Assembly: GCA_013368325.1 (NCBI GenBank)
Contig: JAACJK010000016.1
Coordinates: 140,364 to 204,363, forward strand
Reading direction: 5' to 3'
Length of the DNA stretch: 64,000 nucleotides
Source of the DNA: Ephemerocybe angulata
Lineage: Eukaryota > Basidiomycota > Agaricomycetes > Agaricales > Psathyrellaceae
Made by a program: the position numbers and the translations under genes. The notes below the pieces were generated by a model. That model ran no database searches. It was not told the origin of the DNA and saw only the letters and a program-made list of their open reading frames with translations. This document shows positions 10,020 to 23,059 of this stretch, piece by piece (positions within the stretch are counted from its first letter, which is position 1; each line of letters starts with the position of its first letter).

Positions 10020-11600
10020 TTCTTTTTTCTCAGCACCGGGTAGTTGCCAGGCCTCCCCGTGTTTGCACTAAGATCCCGTGCGTGGGCCCTCAGTCGGATT
10101 TCAACCATTCATTGGCTGTCCGATTCTTTATTTGTTCGAGTTTGTCTTATAATCTAAAGCATGTCCACGGTCCCCAACCTTACCCGTTAAACGTACATAG
10201 CTCAGGTCTCACCGTGTTGCGAATGCAGATGACTAACTTCAGGATTCAGCGAGTTAAAATTGCCTACAACATGCGCCGGTATGGGCTCAGTCTGTGCACA
10301 TGTTCCCAAGATGGCCTCCAAGCACACGCACCCACACTCGCAGTGCACCGGGCCGCGTGAACACAAATTAAGTGACACAATCACCTCTCCATTCGAGATA
10401 TACGCTGCGAGTGCAGAATCTCCTATAGGATATGTCCACCCACTGACTCCGGGTCGTCGTACACATCAACCTCAACGGGGACACACCACCTTGCCATCAC
10501 ACCGCAGCTCGGTAGGAACAGGTATTCAGGATTACGGAGTGCGATACATCGGGCTTTTTACACGCAGTCTCCCCGAACGCAAAAAGAGTGACCGTGACCT
10601 AAGGAGGCGAATAAGACTTCGCTCTTGCCGTATCCGATCCATGAAGACTAATTCCAGCGCCGCAAAATGCATCATCATTAATATGTAACTCAAGCTGAAG
10701 TTAAACCAGCACCCGTTGGAGAGCAACGTGAGAGACAATTTAAACTCGAAAATGACACCCACTGTGGGCGTGCCATTGTTATACGCACCCATAGCATTAG
10801 ATACATGCAGTGCTGCTTGCGCTTCCAAGCCTGTGAGTGTGAGTATTAATATACGGTGCACTCAACGCACGTGTGTACATTGACACTATCTTTGGAACAC
10901 TATCGTTGGATTTGCAACTGGTTCATATCAAAATATTAGGTGTCCGGCGATCGAGGTTGGGTCGAGGTGTAAGCACGGAGGGGTCGGCGCAGGCGGGGGT
11001 TAAGATGGGAGTACTACAGAGTCGCATAACGAACCCTGAGATGCGTGAGTCAGTCAAAGATGGTCAGCGCAATCGGAGAATCCGAATCGCCCTACGCAGG
11101 GGCGGGATGCATCGATTCAGCATCATCTCGGATGAAGCTACACGTCGTGAGGCATCGTGCTGTCTCTACATTTGCTATACCTAATTATACCAAATGAGAC
11201 GAACTGACGGGTGGACGATGAGTCCCGGCAAATTAGCAAAGCTGTCGCTACGCCGATAATTCTATTATTTCAACGACGGCCTCGACGCTAAAGGCACCTG
11301 CGCAAATAGATACTGGCAGACTCTTATAAGCAACAACCGAGGGGACACAGAACAGAGAGGCGGTGGACTTACGGATATAGTCGCTCAGATTGGATGTAGT
11401 GTACACTGTGAACTGACTTGCTTTAACTACCAACCCTGTGCCAATAGTAGCTCTAGAGAGCCGTGCCTTAGCCCTCTCCGTGTACGCGGCGCTCGAGAGC
11501 TCGAGATATGAAAGAGGAGGACAAAAGGGAGAGAGAGACACACCGGCGAAGGGGATATGAGATGATCGGGTAGCGACAGCGCGACATCCCGCTCCGAGCT
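10020..11600. repeat. large old segmental duplication E (copy 1)
   Basis: Collinear with 18480-20240. Shared anchors in order are gccgggtagt/accgggtagt, atcccgtgcgtgggccctca, ccgattctttatttg, ggattcagcga, cacacgcacccacactcg, ggagtgcgatacatcg, gagagacaattta, ttcatatcaaaa, taagatggg and the gagagagaca end. Many substitutions and indels separate the copies and no frame is conserved, so I treat it as non-coding ancient repeat. Fragments of the same family (attggctggcc...ttcttta) also occur at 13915 and, inverted, at 16500. Confidence 0.75.
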
Positions 11601-11639
11601 CGGTCGCTATCCTCTATACTTAAGTCGTTCAATGCAGGT

Positions 11640-12230
11640 CATGTTCTACGCACATCGCGCCAACGGGACGAAGGTATATAACAAGGCGAACTCATTTACC
11701 TCTACAAACATGTTGTCGTGTTCCCTTCCCGTCAGACCACCACATCACCATCGTCGTCGTCGCCGCCATGCCCAATCCCACTCACACCGACATACCGTCG
11801 CCATTCCATCGCCGTACGCCGTACCCCTGACCATCCACCGTCGCCGTACCCATGACCATCCACGTTCGCCGTCGCTTCACGCGTCTCGACTCTCTCGCCC
11901 CATCCACCACACCTCCCGATTACGTCCCACCTTCGACGTCTCAATCCCTCCCTCAGCCATCCTTCCACCATGCGCCGTCGCTACCAATCCTCTCGCCGCC
12001 ACCCCTGTTCTCGCCATCTCATCGCGTGCCGATTCTCTAAGCCCACGCATCGCCGTAGTCTCCTTCTCATCCTCAGCCGTAGTCGTCGTAGTCGGTCGCC
12101 ATAGTCGCCTCGGCCTGTGTAGTATTCAGTACAGTACCCCCACGCGTAGGAGACACGAACGCCATATCATATACTTGGCGCGTAAAGTCCATCAAACAAA
12201 AACCACTCACGTTTTACATGCCAACGCTCG
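11640..12230. repeat. pyrimidine-rich repeat F (copy 1)
   Basis: Begins with a shared motif (gaaggtatataac then cttacctc), then a CCG/TCG-rich stretch. Related segments lie at 27230-27960 and 47330-47870. At 11.6 and 27.2 kb the repeat is followed directly by a minus-strand relic of the FHA/coiled-coil gene, so F and the relic moved as one unit. The long open frame at 11632-12279 is low-complexity and not conserved in the other copies. Confidence 0.6.
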
Positions 12231-12235
12231 AATAC

Positions 12236-13000
12236 GGTGCAAGCAGGGGCACAGCACACTCTCACCTCCACTGCGCTGATCGCGCTCCGCGCGGCGTTAT
12301 GCTGCGCTTGACCATTCTCTACAGCGCAAAGACCGCACTCACCTGCGCCGTGAGCTCGACGATCTGCTCCTGGGTCTCCTCTGTCGCCACGGTCGTGGTG
12401 CTCTTTGAGAGCAACGATGGCGACGGTGCACGGAGGTTCAACGACGATGATGGGGTAGCGGTGGGTTCAGGGGTATGGGGTCGTCCGGGGTCGGTCTCGT
12501 TCCGTTGCTTGAGCTACTCGCGCACCCCCCTGCTCTGCCTCCGCCTCGCGCCGATCCCGATTCTCCGTCTCCTTCTCCCAAGTTCACCTCTTCTCTCTCG
12601 CCCTCCTCCTCGACCGCTTCGAGCTCAGTGGGACAACCGTGGAGACACTCCTTATCTTGTCGTCGTCGTCGTCGAAGCCACCCTTTGGTTCCTCCAACTC
12701 CTTCTGCCTCGACTCCATCATCTCCCACAACATCTTGACCTCCCTCTTTATTGCTTCATGCTCCGCCAGCGTCTCGACTCAGATCTTGTTGACCTGTCCG
12801 GCGAGGTTCGACGATGACTCCGGTTTCGGCTGGGTAGGGCAGTGCCACCGCGATGGTGGGCTGCTGGGCGGCGGGAGTCGAAAACGGCGGCTCTGGGGAA
12901 GGAATCGTGCGCGAAGTCATCGTCGTGATGGAACGGTGCCAAGAACGGGTGATGCCACAGCCAACACCAGGACTGATCCTAACCACATGTGGTGAGAACC
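12236..13000 (-). pseudogene. relic 1 of FHA/coiled-coil gene (FHA region deleted)
   Basis: On the minus strand this aligns with 33050-34330 of the split FHA gene. It covers the upstream TG-rich patch (ccacatgtggtga), PPFSTPA, ETGVIVE, the coiled-coil stretch with repeated EVK/ELEE, the acidic EEE block, a Pro-Thr block, and EIQEQIV-like ...VTAQVSAV. Many frameshifts and stops break the frame. The sequence passes from the N-terminal ALPYP directly to ETGVIVE, so the FHA domain and the following linker are missing. The matching upstream non-coding sequence shows this is a DNA duplication, not a retrocopy. Confidence 0.75.
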
Positions 13001-14639
13001 GTGCACCGCAATCAAGAAACACACGCGCTGCGCCGTCCTGTAGGCTGTCCCAGAAGGGTCTACGCGGTGCCTCCCCTTCCCATTAAAAAGCCCCTCCTCC
13101 AGCGCACTCCCTTCCCTTCGCTCCCGCTGCCCTTAAATCGCTTCGATCCGCCGACCTTTCCTTTTTTTCTGCTCGTTTTTTTACTCACGTATACCATACG
13201 TATATAATGATCGTACCCGAATAGACCCTGAATTGTGCACACAGAAGCCCCGAGACTGCCGCTTAGAGTTGCGGACCCATTAACTTGAAGAATCACAATG
13301 GGTACCTCTGGTTTACCTCGGAGAATTACGCTCGCATTTCGTTGCGCCTCTTAAGTCATATCACTGGAGCTCAACGTGCCGTGAGTCCAGTTCATACACA
13401 GTTCGTGTGTACTACAGAATCAGAGTCTAGTGGTGGAAATATTCCAGCTCACTTGTAATAAATCGGCTTGAGCGAAAATATGGCAAATGAGATGATAGCA
13501 TTACCCCAAGCGACCTAGAGTGAGACTTTTGAGTCTCCGGTTTGTACAGGTTGCTGCGCTCGTCTCGCAACTTACAGCACACAAAGCCCCGAGTCTCTCG
13601 ATTATCGATCGTACTATTCCAGTCTCGCATAAATACGGTTCAATACGCTCGGGTCGTAGGCCTCACATGCTCAAGTGCTGAATACTGCGACTATACATAC
13701 CATCAATCGACTTTTCCCGTCAAATAAGATTTGATATACTGAATAATTAATTATGAGTTAAATCTACAAATTGAGCCGTAGTCCCAACTCGACGCTATAC
13801 TCTGGTTGCGTGCGGAAGGCTTTAGAACTTAGGTCAGACCCCGGAGGTGTCAGCCTTCAGATAATTAGAGTCAAAGATGGCGCGAATGCCACATCTCCTC
13901 ACGGGCGACAATTGAAAGCCTCTGATTGGCTGGCCGGTTCTTTAATTGTCTGTGTTGGTTTAAATAGTCCGCATTGGGAACGAAGCTTGTCATCCGTTTG
14001 GTCGACGCATGGGTGGTCGGCTGAGCCGTTCGCGACTCGGGAGTTGGATTTGTGGAATCACAGACCACGGCGAGAGGATGGGAGGTGACGACGGTTGACT
14101 GAAGTACGTGAGACGGAGATGTTGAACGGACGCGTGCCCTGAGCACATAATAGTGTGGTGGTAAATTAAATGGGTGGTAACGGGGATGAGACTGTATATT
14201 CGGTGTGAGACAGCCTGGATCTAAGCTTGAATGTGGCATTATGCGCGGGTCCGTATACGCTGGTTACTCGAAAATCCCTAGGATGATAATGTGGCTTGGC
14301 GTACGAGACACAGGCCTTTCAATATTTACCACGCTTCTCACTTTAGAGAAGGTCAAGCAATGTGCAAATGCTTATCCCTACTGCATATATACTCTACATG
14401 TCTGTATTCACTCGCTGCGTTGTATTCACCTAACGATATTCGCGTCGAAGAGGTCCCCATCCCCAGATAATGTAGGCTTTGTGAGGCGTGCATAACTTAC
14501 TCCCCTGATGCAAGTGAACCCGCCAGAGTTCTCCATCCCGACGATGCTATCGTCAAAGTCCAGGTACATACAGAACACACACTCTTCAAGGAGCTCGATT
14601 AGCGCTGATGACGTTGTTGTCAGAGAGTGGCGTCAGCCC
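13001..14639. other. no gene; scattered old repeat fragments
   Basis: No convincing coding frame. A block near 13905-13975 (attggctggccggttcttta) belongs to the same family as 10110, 18560 and inverted 16510. The rest shows no recognised content. Confidence 0.45.
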
Positions 14640-14860
14640 TTGGAAAGAGAGAGATAGACGCTGCAGCTGCACAAATACTCCTCTTGATGACTGTATGTTC
14701 CGCCATCTTTATGTGAAGCAGCTAAAGGATCGCGTTGTCATCGCCATTTTTATGATTAATAGAAAGCCTGAGATTTAATGGAACTCACCAAGCCCGATGT
14801 AATGACAAAAATGATTACAGAGTATGGGTGACAGAGATAGGTCAGGTGTCTGGATAATGC
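14640..14860. repeat. old segmental duplication D (copy 2)
   Basis: Partner of 8480-8745, in the same orientation and with the same order of shared words but many differences. Confidence 0.7.
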
Positions 14861-15774
14861 CATGGTACTCGAAATGACGCTCGATTCGGGGGATGTGGGA
14901 CCTTGAAGGGCGGAGCGAAGTTGTATTATCCCTGTGATTGCGCCGATGCAATACTGTAGTAATAAAAGTGAAATGCGGCAAGCGAAATTCTGGGAAGAGA
15001 TCAGGTGAGTTGTGAGGGAGGAGAGGTGGAGGGTATAGCGGTGCCGTCGAACTGAACTATTCGCGAACTTCAATTCGCGAGCTGTCGCGCTGGGACGATC
15101 TTGAAGTGCGCGAGAATCCTGGAGTCGTCGTGTATTTGCGTCGGGGCAACAAAATCTATTCCGTTGAGTAGGATGCACCAATTCAGAAATTTTATGAGAT
15201 TAGATTGAGAACGTAACGGCGTGCTGGTGCCAGTCGTAGGTTTAAGCACGGATTGTACCAATATGGCGTCGCGCATTTGTGCCGAGGCAATAGGAACGAT
15301 TCCTGCGTGTAGGGTTTTGTGAATAGAGACTGTTAAAGTAATGACGACCATTGCGAGCGCACACATAATGAATGGGGAACAGACACGTACAAGACCCTGA
15401 GCTGCCCAAGTGAGCCGAAGAGAGTCAGCGGAATCGGAGAATCCGAATCGCACCATGCAGGGGAGAGATATTTATTTATCATTATATCGGACGCGGATAC
15501 ATGTCGTGAGGGCTCGCGTTACCTCTCCCTTTACTATTATCTCACTCTTATTACGCGAGGAGGGACAGAGATACCCTTAAGCACAGAAATGGTCTAGAGA
15601 AATTACCTGTGTCCAGGGGGTTCAAGCACACGAGTAAAGTAGTCTTTATCGCGGTGAGGCCGTTTCATTATTGACAGGGAGCATGGCGTTAACTGCAGAA
15701 TGGATTGGAGAAACGGAGTCCCGTGGGTACCGTTTACCTACCACCTTCGCTTCATGCAGTCCAAAGACCCTGTA
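14861..15774. other. no recognised gene
   Basis: No supported gene. Frames at 15070-15456 (minus) and elsewhere lack domains. Some short blocks (ggagaatccgaatcgc near 15437) recur at 11075 in duplication E. Confidence 0.4.
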
Positions 15775-16262
15775 GACTCGATGAAGGCTCGGGCACCTGT
15801 GCATAAACGCCGATCATCTCTACCCGCCGTGTTCTTCAATGTCCTGATAGTACTCTGTGCGGAGGTGGGCTGCGGCTTGAGCATGCTCGTCAGCGCAGTG
15901 ATCGCACTCACCTGAGCCGTGAGCTGCACAATCTGTTTCCGGATCTCTGCCATCGCGACGACGGTAGTGGTATGCGAGAACGGCGGTGGTGACGGCGCAC
16001 ATAGTTCGACGATGATCATGGGTGAAGAGGAGTTCAGGTGTATGGGGTCGTCCGAGGTCGGACTCGTTCCGTCGCTTGAGCACTACGTGCCCGCCTTCTC
16101 TTCCACTGCCTCGCGACAACCACGATCCCGCAACTCAGCACTGCTTTTGCAAGTCCATCGCCTCGCTCTCAGCCTCCTCTTCAATCGACTCGAGCTTGTA
16201 TGGGACGACAGCGAAGACACTCCTTGCATCGAGATCATTGTCCCGCCCCTCGACTACTCCAA
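15775..16262 (-). pseudogene. relic 2 of FHA/coiled-coil gene
   Basis: Minus-strand fragment equivalent to the coiled-coil and acidic part of the gene at 33830-34380. It contains the TTVVAMAEI-like stretch, LTAQVSAITALTSML, AQSTI and the Pro-Thr block (RPHTPEL). Frames are broken by several indels. The N-terminal part is absent. Confidence 0.75.
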
Positions 16263-18104
16263 CACGTTAGCAGTGGGGATTCGCAGCACCGTGAGAGCTA
16301 TGTACTGCCAACGTGTCGTTTGAGCCCGTGGACTTACCTACGCCTTATGCCGTTGTTCCACTGAAAATTAAAAATGTACCATAGGTGTGGACTTCACCCC
16401 GGACTGGTGGTACACAGAACCTCGCCGCTGGAATAAACTGAAGCTAGGTACCCGCAGAGGGTAGTCTTCCCCTTTTGTATTATAAAATAAACCTAGACAA
16501 ATAAAGAATCGGCCAGCCAATGAAAGTTCAAACCTCCCATCGCGCAGTGTGCAGTGATGTGCCATTATCCCATGTGGCAGTTCAAAAGTGCACACAGTGA
16601 CACGCGACCGCTCAGGCCCCGTGCCATCTATTTGTTTTATTCCGTACAAGAGCTGACCTCGCTTCGCTTCGGTAAAGAGTATAGCGTCAAAACAGGCATT
16701 AGGTCAGGACTGCGGATGTCAGAGATTGCTCACAGGTTGAAACTAGGGTACTATTTGGGTAGCGAGCTGCGAATGCGACCGGTCCAAAGTGAACGCAATG
16801 GCCCGGTATCTCCAAATTCACGCGATGTTGTCAGATGTAAGCAGGTCCAAGCCTTGGGACACAAAAATTGACAGAGAAATCCGTAACAAAAAGGCAATAA
16901 ACAGCGGAACGGAACCTGGCAGAACATATAAGAGAAATACTTACACGACGAGAGATACGAAGTGAAAGGCTAGAGGCAAACAGAGGCAAACGAACTCGCG
17001 AGTTTCTTTAATATATGGGTAATTACTCATATTTCACCCGTCTCACGCTCTTATAATGGCCCCTCGCCACGTCACTTCCTGCTCTCTTATAAACCGCCGC
17101 TACATACGATCCATCCACAGCGAGCTCGTTGTCGAGCTCATATGCCTCAGCTTTCTGCCGTTGACAACGAAATACCCTGGTTGACGGCTTCCCACCACTA
17201 CCAAACCATCAAAACTCCTTGCCGTCGGTAACGAGCTTGTCTCCTTGCATTTCTCGTCGTCCACGCTCGATGTTCCCTTGTTGACGAGGTTGGGCCTCAT
17301 CCCTTTATTGACTCAGCAACTTACCCCGTTCCTTCTCAGGGTACAGCCGTGATGGTGTGGTATGGCTTCAAGCACCACAGTTGGTACGTACTTTAGGGCT
17401 CTTCATTTGATATGATATATTCTAGCAGAACGACGGCGTTGAGAGCGACCGGAGCTAGTCATTCAATGCCTGGAGGTTATCATGTTTGACCTCGCACCGG
17501 CATCAGTGGCGGTCGCATCCAGCAAGTGCCTGGTGTACCTGTTTTCCGCGGTACGTCACATTTGTCTCCTTTTTCGCGCTGCTCATTATCGCACGCGCTT
17601 TTTTCCACGTGCCGAAGGTCTCCCGGACATCTTGTAAGTCATCCCCCGCAAGCAGCGCGCGTAGATATTGCTTAACCCTGGACAGTAAAGTCTGCATTCG
17701 CGTCCCCATCCCAGACATATCATACGTAGCCCGTTACTAAACCATTGAGACCTAGCCACTGCGTTGCGTTGGACGGGGGAAGCAAGAGGAACACGGAATC
17801 ATCAGAGGGAGGTCTGATGCAGTGTGGTGATACAACAGTCGGCCATGTACGCGGCCCTGGACGTGATGGGCAATGGCCGGGATGGGAGATGGGCACTGAC
17901 AAGTGTGTTAGTACCATTGTGTCACAATCTCTGGCAGTCGCTAGGCGTATTTCTTGCCCAGGTCATGTATCCATACGTCTATCATCATCAAACCCGGCCG
18001 CTTTAATATCTCATTATCATGTTTAATGTCGCACAGAGGTGAGTTCCTTTGGTTATGGTGTGGGGCGCATGGTGGGCGTTGGGGTTTAGCGGACAGGGTA
18101 AATC
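16263..18104. other. no gene; old repeat fragments
   Basis: 16650-17040 is related to 22670-23020 (shared ctcgcttcgcttcgg, agagacaaacga-like and gcgagtttct.taatatatgggtaa words). 16480-16530 is an inverted fragment of duplication E. The remainder shows no supported gene. Confidence 0.45.
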
Positions 18105-18300
18105 CTGCGAGTAATATCACGCTCCCGCGAGTAAGTCACTCCCGCGAGTAACATCACGCTCCCGCGAGTAAGTCACTCCCGCGAGTAACATCACGCTCCC
18201 GCGAGTAAGTCACTCCCGCGAGTCACGTTCCCGCGAGTAATGTCAGTCCCGCGACTAACGTCACGCTCCCGCGAGTAATGTCACTTCCGTGATTGTCCCG
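18105..18300. repeat. GAGTAA minisatellite, array 3
   Basis: About eleven units, here as a regular ~33-base higher-order pattern: cccgcgagtaagtcact alternating with cccgcgagtaacatcacgct. Same family and orientation as 9290-9495. Confidence 0.9.
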
Positions 18301-18479
18301 GGACTTACAAGTAACCGTGCCGTAGTTAAAGCTGTACGCCCTAATATTTCTGTGTCTTAACGTTGAGTTCAGATCAGCGAGGTAAATGAGATACATGACA
18401 TCGTCACTCCATCAGTTTTGTTCTGGCTGACTCCGTATCACAAGCGTTCATTTACAAGCTAACAATTAATCGAAACCTG

Positions 18480-20240
18480 TCTATCTATCTAGCCCTTTTG
18501 TTAGACGCCGGGTAGTCGCCAATATCCCGTGCGTGGGCCCTCAGTCAGCTACATTTAATTGGCTGGCCGATTCTTTGTTTGTCAGGGTTTGTCTAAATAC
18601 AAGTGTAGGCGGCAAGTCGGGTACCGGTTGAACGTACGATGACTTACTTCTGGATTCAGCGACATAAAATTGCCCATAACAAGCGCCTGTTTGTTTTGAG
18701 TCCATGTAAATGTGCCCCAGGTGGCCAGTGGACTACAACAGCATCTAAACACACGCACCCACACTCGGGCATGTCAGCGGCACACCTGCATCCCTTTATT
18801 TCCTGCGTGAACCTCCAAAGCATTACACCTGCGGCCTGCCCGAATTTAAAGTAAGTGACACAATCACCTCTAAATCGCGATATACTGCGAGTGCAGACTC
18901 TCCTGTAGGAGTTGTCCATCCACTGAGTCAGACTAGAAGCACACATTGACGGGCGAAACTATTTACGTCCAACTTGCCACCAGACAGTAGGGACTGGGTC
19001 ACGGAGTGCGATACATCGAAGATTTCTTACACATTGTGAAGCAGAGAGGCGCGTGGATAAGACTTGCTCTTTGAATGACCATCCTTAGGCGAGAGACAAT
19101 TTAAATTCGACAATGACACCAATGGATGGATATGTTTGGCTATGTTCGATACATGCGGGACTCGTTGCGCTTGCTATCCTGTGAGTGTCGTTATACGGTA
19201 CACTCAATGCACTTGTGTACACTATCTTGGATTTGCACCTCGTTCATATCAAAAGATTAGACGACCCGTGTTGGGATTCGACGCGCTGCGTCGTTGGCGC
19301 TGCGGCGCTCGATCTAAGTCTGGATATTTGTCGTTGTTCTCTGTGTTGTATTTTCTCCGTTACTTTCATGTTCTCTAAGTTCTCTATTGTCCTTTGGAAG
19401 GACTTCCATACTTCTTTACTTCTTATTTATCCTTCATCTTTCCTTCGGAGTATTATTGGAACTATTTACTTGTATTTATACGATGTATAGTTACTGTGAA
19501 TTATCATCGGTTTTACCTTTCTCTCAGTTGCTGCGCATAACTGTAACAACCCGTGATCGACGTGTAAGCATGGAGGGGTCCGCACTGGCGGGGGGTTAAG
19601 ATGGGGGTACTAGAGATATAGGTTTGTACAAGGGACCCTGGGCTATGCGAGTGAGTCCAAGATGATCAGCGCAATCGAATGAGACTTGACGGGTGGACGA
19701 TAAGTCCAGGCAAATGAAAAAAGCTGTCGCCACGGCTGTAAATCCATTCCAAAACTGGCACGGTTTCAACTACGGCTTCAAACAGACATAGAACAGACAG
19801 GACCTGGCCTTAGGGATATCAAGATAGCAGTAAATACTCTGGATGTTGGATTTGACCGAGTGTACATGAACTGTCCTTCTACAACTACCACTCTTCTCCG
19901 ATTGTACTTGGAGGACCATGCACTCGGCCTGCCTGTTGAATTGTGGCGTTGAGTCGCGCGATGAGAGAGGAAAGCAAATCTATACGCAGGAGTAGAGTGC
20001 GCCGTCGTAGTATGAAGAGGGAAGAGCTGGCTACGATGTGTCTACCTAGCGTACGCCGGCTCGGCCATGCGGTGCACGCAATCGCCTCGATCCGCATGGG
20101 AGTCTGGCATCTAATCTAATCTAAGCGCAGGCCATGAACGATCTCCACAGAATGTATAGGCGCACGAGAGCTTGAGATAGAATGATAGAGGGAGGAAAGA
20201 GAAGGACACAAGCGAGAGAGACTCCCTACATCCCTCCCTC
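18480..20240. repeat. large old segmental duplication E (copy 2)
   Basis: Partner of 10020-11600. A GAGTAA minisatellite lies upstream of each copy (9290-9495 and 18105-18300), so the duplicated unit probably includes the array. No conserved coding frame. Confidence 0.75.
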
Positions 20241-20930
20241 ACCGTCTTAGTCTCCAACCTCTCCTCTAGAATTCCTCGACCGCTCTCCAAGCCCGAGACA
20301 AGTGGGGTATGGAGCGGTGGATCGATGGCGGACGCCGCTAAGGGCTGATGCTGGGGTCGATATGGAGAGATACGAAGAGCGCATGAGCGGGAACGTTCTG
20401 TAGGCCTGTAGTGGGCGCGCCTTCGAAAGGTGAGATGCGCCGAAGTGCAGGAAGGGGCGAGGGCGCTACGATCACGACATCGGCTTCAATGAGGGTGAGC
20501 ATGGCGGCTGCTCTGTCGAGCACGCACGGTTCCATTGCGAGGCGCACGGGAAAGTCTAACGGCTGGTTAGGGATGTGAGGAGCAGAGGCTCGATGTCGCG
20601 CCCTTGAAGATCGCAGACGAGGACGAGCGGCTGTAGAGTATGGCGGTGTATGGATGTGGGGTTGGTGGTGAGGGACTCAAACTCGGGCAGCCGAGGCGAG
20701 CGTCGGAGGTGAGGAGGTGCTGAGAGGTCCAGCGGTGTCATCGTTGGCTGGAAGACGCGGACGAGGGGAGGCCGTCGGTGGAGCTCAACATATGTCGGGG
20801 CTGATTTGACGCTGCAGATGGTGTGATGGGTGTGTTTGCAGGATTTTCAGTACGAATTACAGTCAAATGGCGGGCGACACCTACGGGCCACGGCGATAGG
20901 GCTTTCGGGACGAGGACATTGTGGTGAGAG
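20241..20930. repeat. old segmental duplication G (copy 1)
   Basis: Collinear with 48450-49150. Shared words are gacaagtggggtatg, gcggtggat, atggcggacgccg, tacgaagagcgcatga and cgggaacgttctgt, and later gttccattgcgaggcgcac and gcagaggctcgatgtcgcgccc. Substitution and indel differences are numerous. Confidence 0.8.
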
Positions 20931-22030
20931 ATCCACATTGGATCCACACCGCTTCAACAGCGTATGTATGAGATGTGGACGGGGAGTGAGGATGAGGGTT
21001 GGATGAGGGGGACTAGAGGGTGTTGGGAGTGGGATGGTGCGTCGACCGACTGAATTTTGAATTTGTGTATATACCTACTTATGGTTGGTAATTGCGCGAT
21101 TCAAGGTATCTTGTGCTTTATGACGATCTGCTAGAAGTCTTAACTTGAGCACTTTTAACCGCTTTTCGGGTGCATGTGATTCTGGCGTGACAGTCGTTTC
21201 TCTTCAAATCTACTGTTACATGAAGGTGGGTATAACGAAATAGGTTAATGTGATACTTTAGCAACGCGAACGCATCAAGTCTGATACCCGCTCCGCCAGT
21301 ATGCACCGGGGCGGCCGTATGCGCAGTCGGAGCGTACGGATAAAGCGCCACATGCCCACGATACCACTGATGGAGAACTGGAGGAATCGCCTACGACGTG
21401 CACATCTATGTCACACCATATCGTGCTCTCATTATTCACTTTCAGCTTACGCATGTCGCTGTGTGTCCCCCAACACCTATCGAAGCCCCTTACAGCTGAG
21501 CCCTGCGGATGATTTGAAATCTCGAAGACCAACTCCTCGATTCATGAATACGCCTAGTGCAGAAGGGGATTAAGCTGTTCAAGCCTCCTGGAGAAATTGC
21601 CTTCGGGCCTCTCGCACTGTACATTTCCATCCCAAACCATCGACATCCGCTTCCAATCGCTCAATATGTGGACTACACCATTCTCCATTCATATTGGTAT
21701 CTCCTGAAGTCCTCAATGCGTGTATGTATACATATATGTGTGACTAATGGGGGAGAAATGTGAGATAATGCAAAATACCACGAAGAGCGCCGCGGGGAGG
21801 ATGGGCAATGTAAAAGACCGTAGACGGCGAATGCCTTTACACGAGTACCTTGGGTGTAACATCAGAATATCGCTTTGTTGTAATCGGCGGAGCTACTCAC
21901 GAGATGACAACGTACATCGCCCAGCGGGCATCCAAGACGCGCTTTTTATACACTTTTTGAGTTTTAGCGCGGGATGCACACGTGAAGCTGAGAACTCGCC
22001 TTTGAACATACCATGACCGCAGGTCCATAG
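20931..22030. other. no recognised feature
   Basis: No gene or repeat partner seen. Short frames have no domains. Confidence 0.4.
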
Positions 22031-22575
22031 GAGGGTATCTGGATTGTCGAAGAAATGGGGGAACGAGTGTTAAACAAAGCGAGACGTGCATAGAATCGTC
22101 CGATACAGAGAACAACAGAATGACTATCAGATACGCTCACCAGACGCCGTCAGCCGCATCCAATCCCCAACCCAACTTAACTCGTCAAAGCTCATCATCG
22201 TCACCGGCATCGTGCGCCAGAGTTCTTCGACGCCGGTCCCGGTACACTTGTGCTAGTCAGTAGATATCTTGCCGGGCCCAGTGTGCTGCGCACCGTGGCC
22301 GAGTCGACGATGAAGATGAAATCGACGCACCGAACGGTGTCGAAACGGCTCAGATAGGTCCATCACCTAACCAACCGCAAAACACCGACTCACCAATGAA
22401 GCCCACATCCCTGGCTCGTCACTCCTCCTTCCACCTACACCTTTCTTCCCACAACGACGGATAAAACTCCCACACCTCCCTGCCACACTCCCCGAAGTCT
22501 CACTGTCCAACCACAGCTCTAAACTCTTACCCAGCCTTCCCTCTCCCACTCGCCTCCAATATATGTACTCGCCTA
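22031..22575. repeat. segmental duplication H (copy 1)
   Basis: Close match to 46537-47080, sharing gagggtatctggat, gaagaaatgggggaacgag, agagacgtgcata-like, cagatacgctcaccagacg and a cctccaatatat end. It is more similar than the other duplications, so more recent. Confidence 0.85.
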
Positions 22576-22669
22576 TTATACTACCATTCCGTATGACCCC
22601 TCATAGTTGGCAAAGGTGTACACCATGGGTCATGGAAAAAATGCACGATCAATGCTTATTACAAACAAG

Positions 22670-23020
22670 ATCCGGCCTCACTTCGCTTCGGCGACTGGTC
22701 AGCGAGGGCGAGAGAGCTCTGGGTTCAACAATCTTGACCGTTGCATCGATGGGACCAAGCAAAAGAGAATGTGAAATCAATATTGACGGTCCAAGTAAAT
22801 GTATTAAGAAAGCGTGTAACAAAAAAAAAAAAGTAACAAATGGGCAAGGAAAGACGTGGACACAAAAGAGTGGATGAACAAAAGACAGGGTAGGACACGG
22901 AAACAAAAATGTACATATAAGAGGGCGGCGAGACGAGATGCGAAAAGAAAGACCGTGAACAAATAGAGACAAACGAAGTCGCGGGTTTCTGTAATATACG
23001 GGTAACACGGACCAACCCTA
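22670..23020. repeat. old duplication J
   Basis: Related to 16650-17040. Contains a 12-base poly-A run at 22820. No coding role is evident. Confidence 0.5.
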
Positions 23021-23059
23021 AGCTAATTTATTCCCTATTACAATTAACTAAGTCACAGC

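Noticed and set aside
11632..12279. 215-residue plus-strand frame
   Set aside because: Low-complexity His/Arg/Ser/Pro translation of a pyrimidine-rich repeat. The related copies at 27.2 and 47.3 kb do not keep the frame.
17100..17300. F-box-like frame (HSELVVELI) on the plus strand
   Set aside because: Only a few residues resemble an F-box, and the frame breaks soon after with no leucine-rich continuation.
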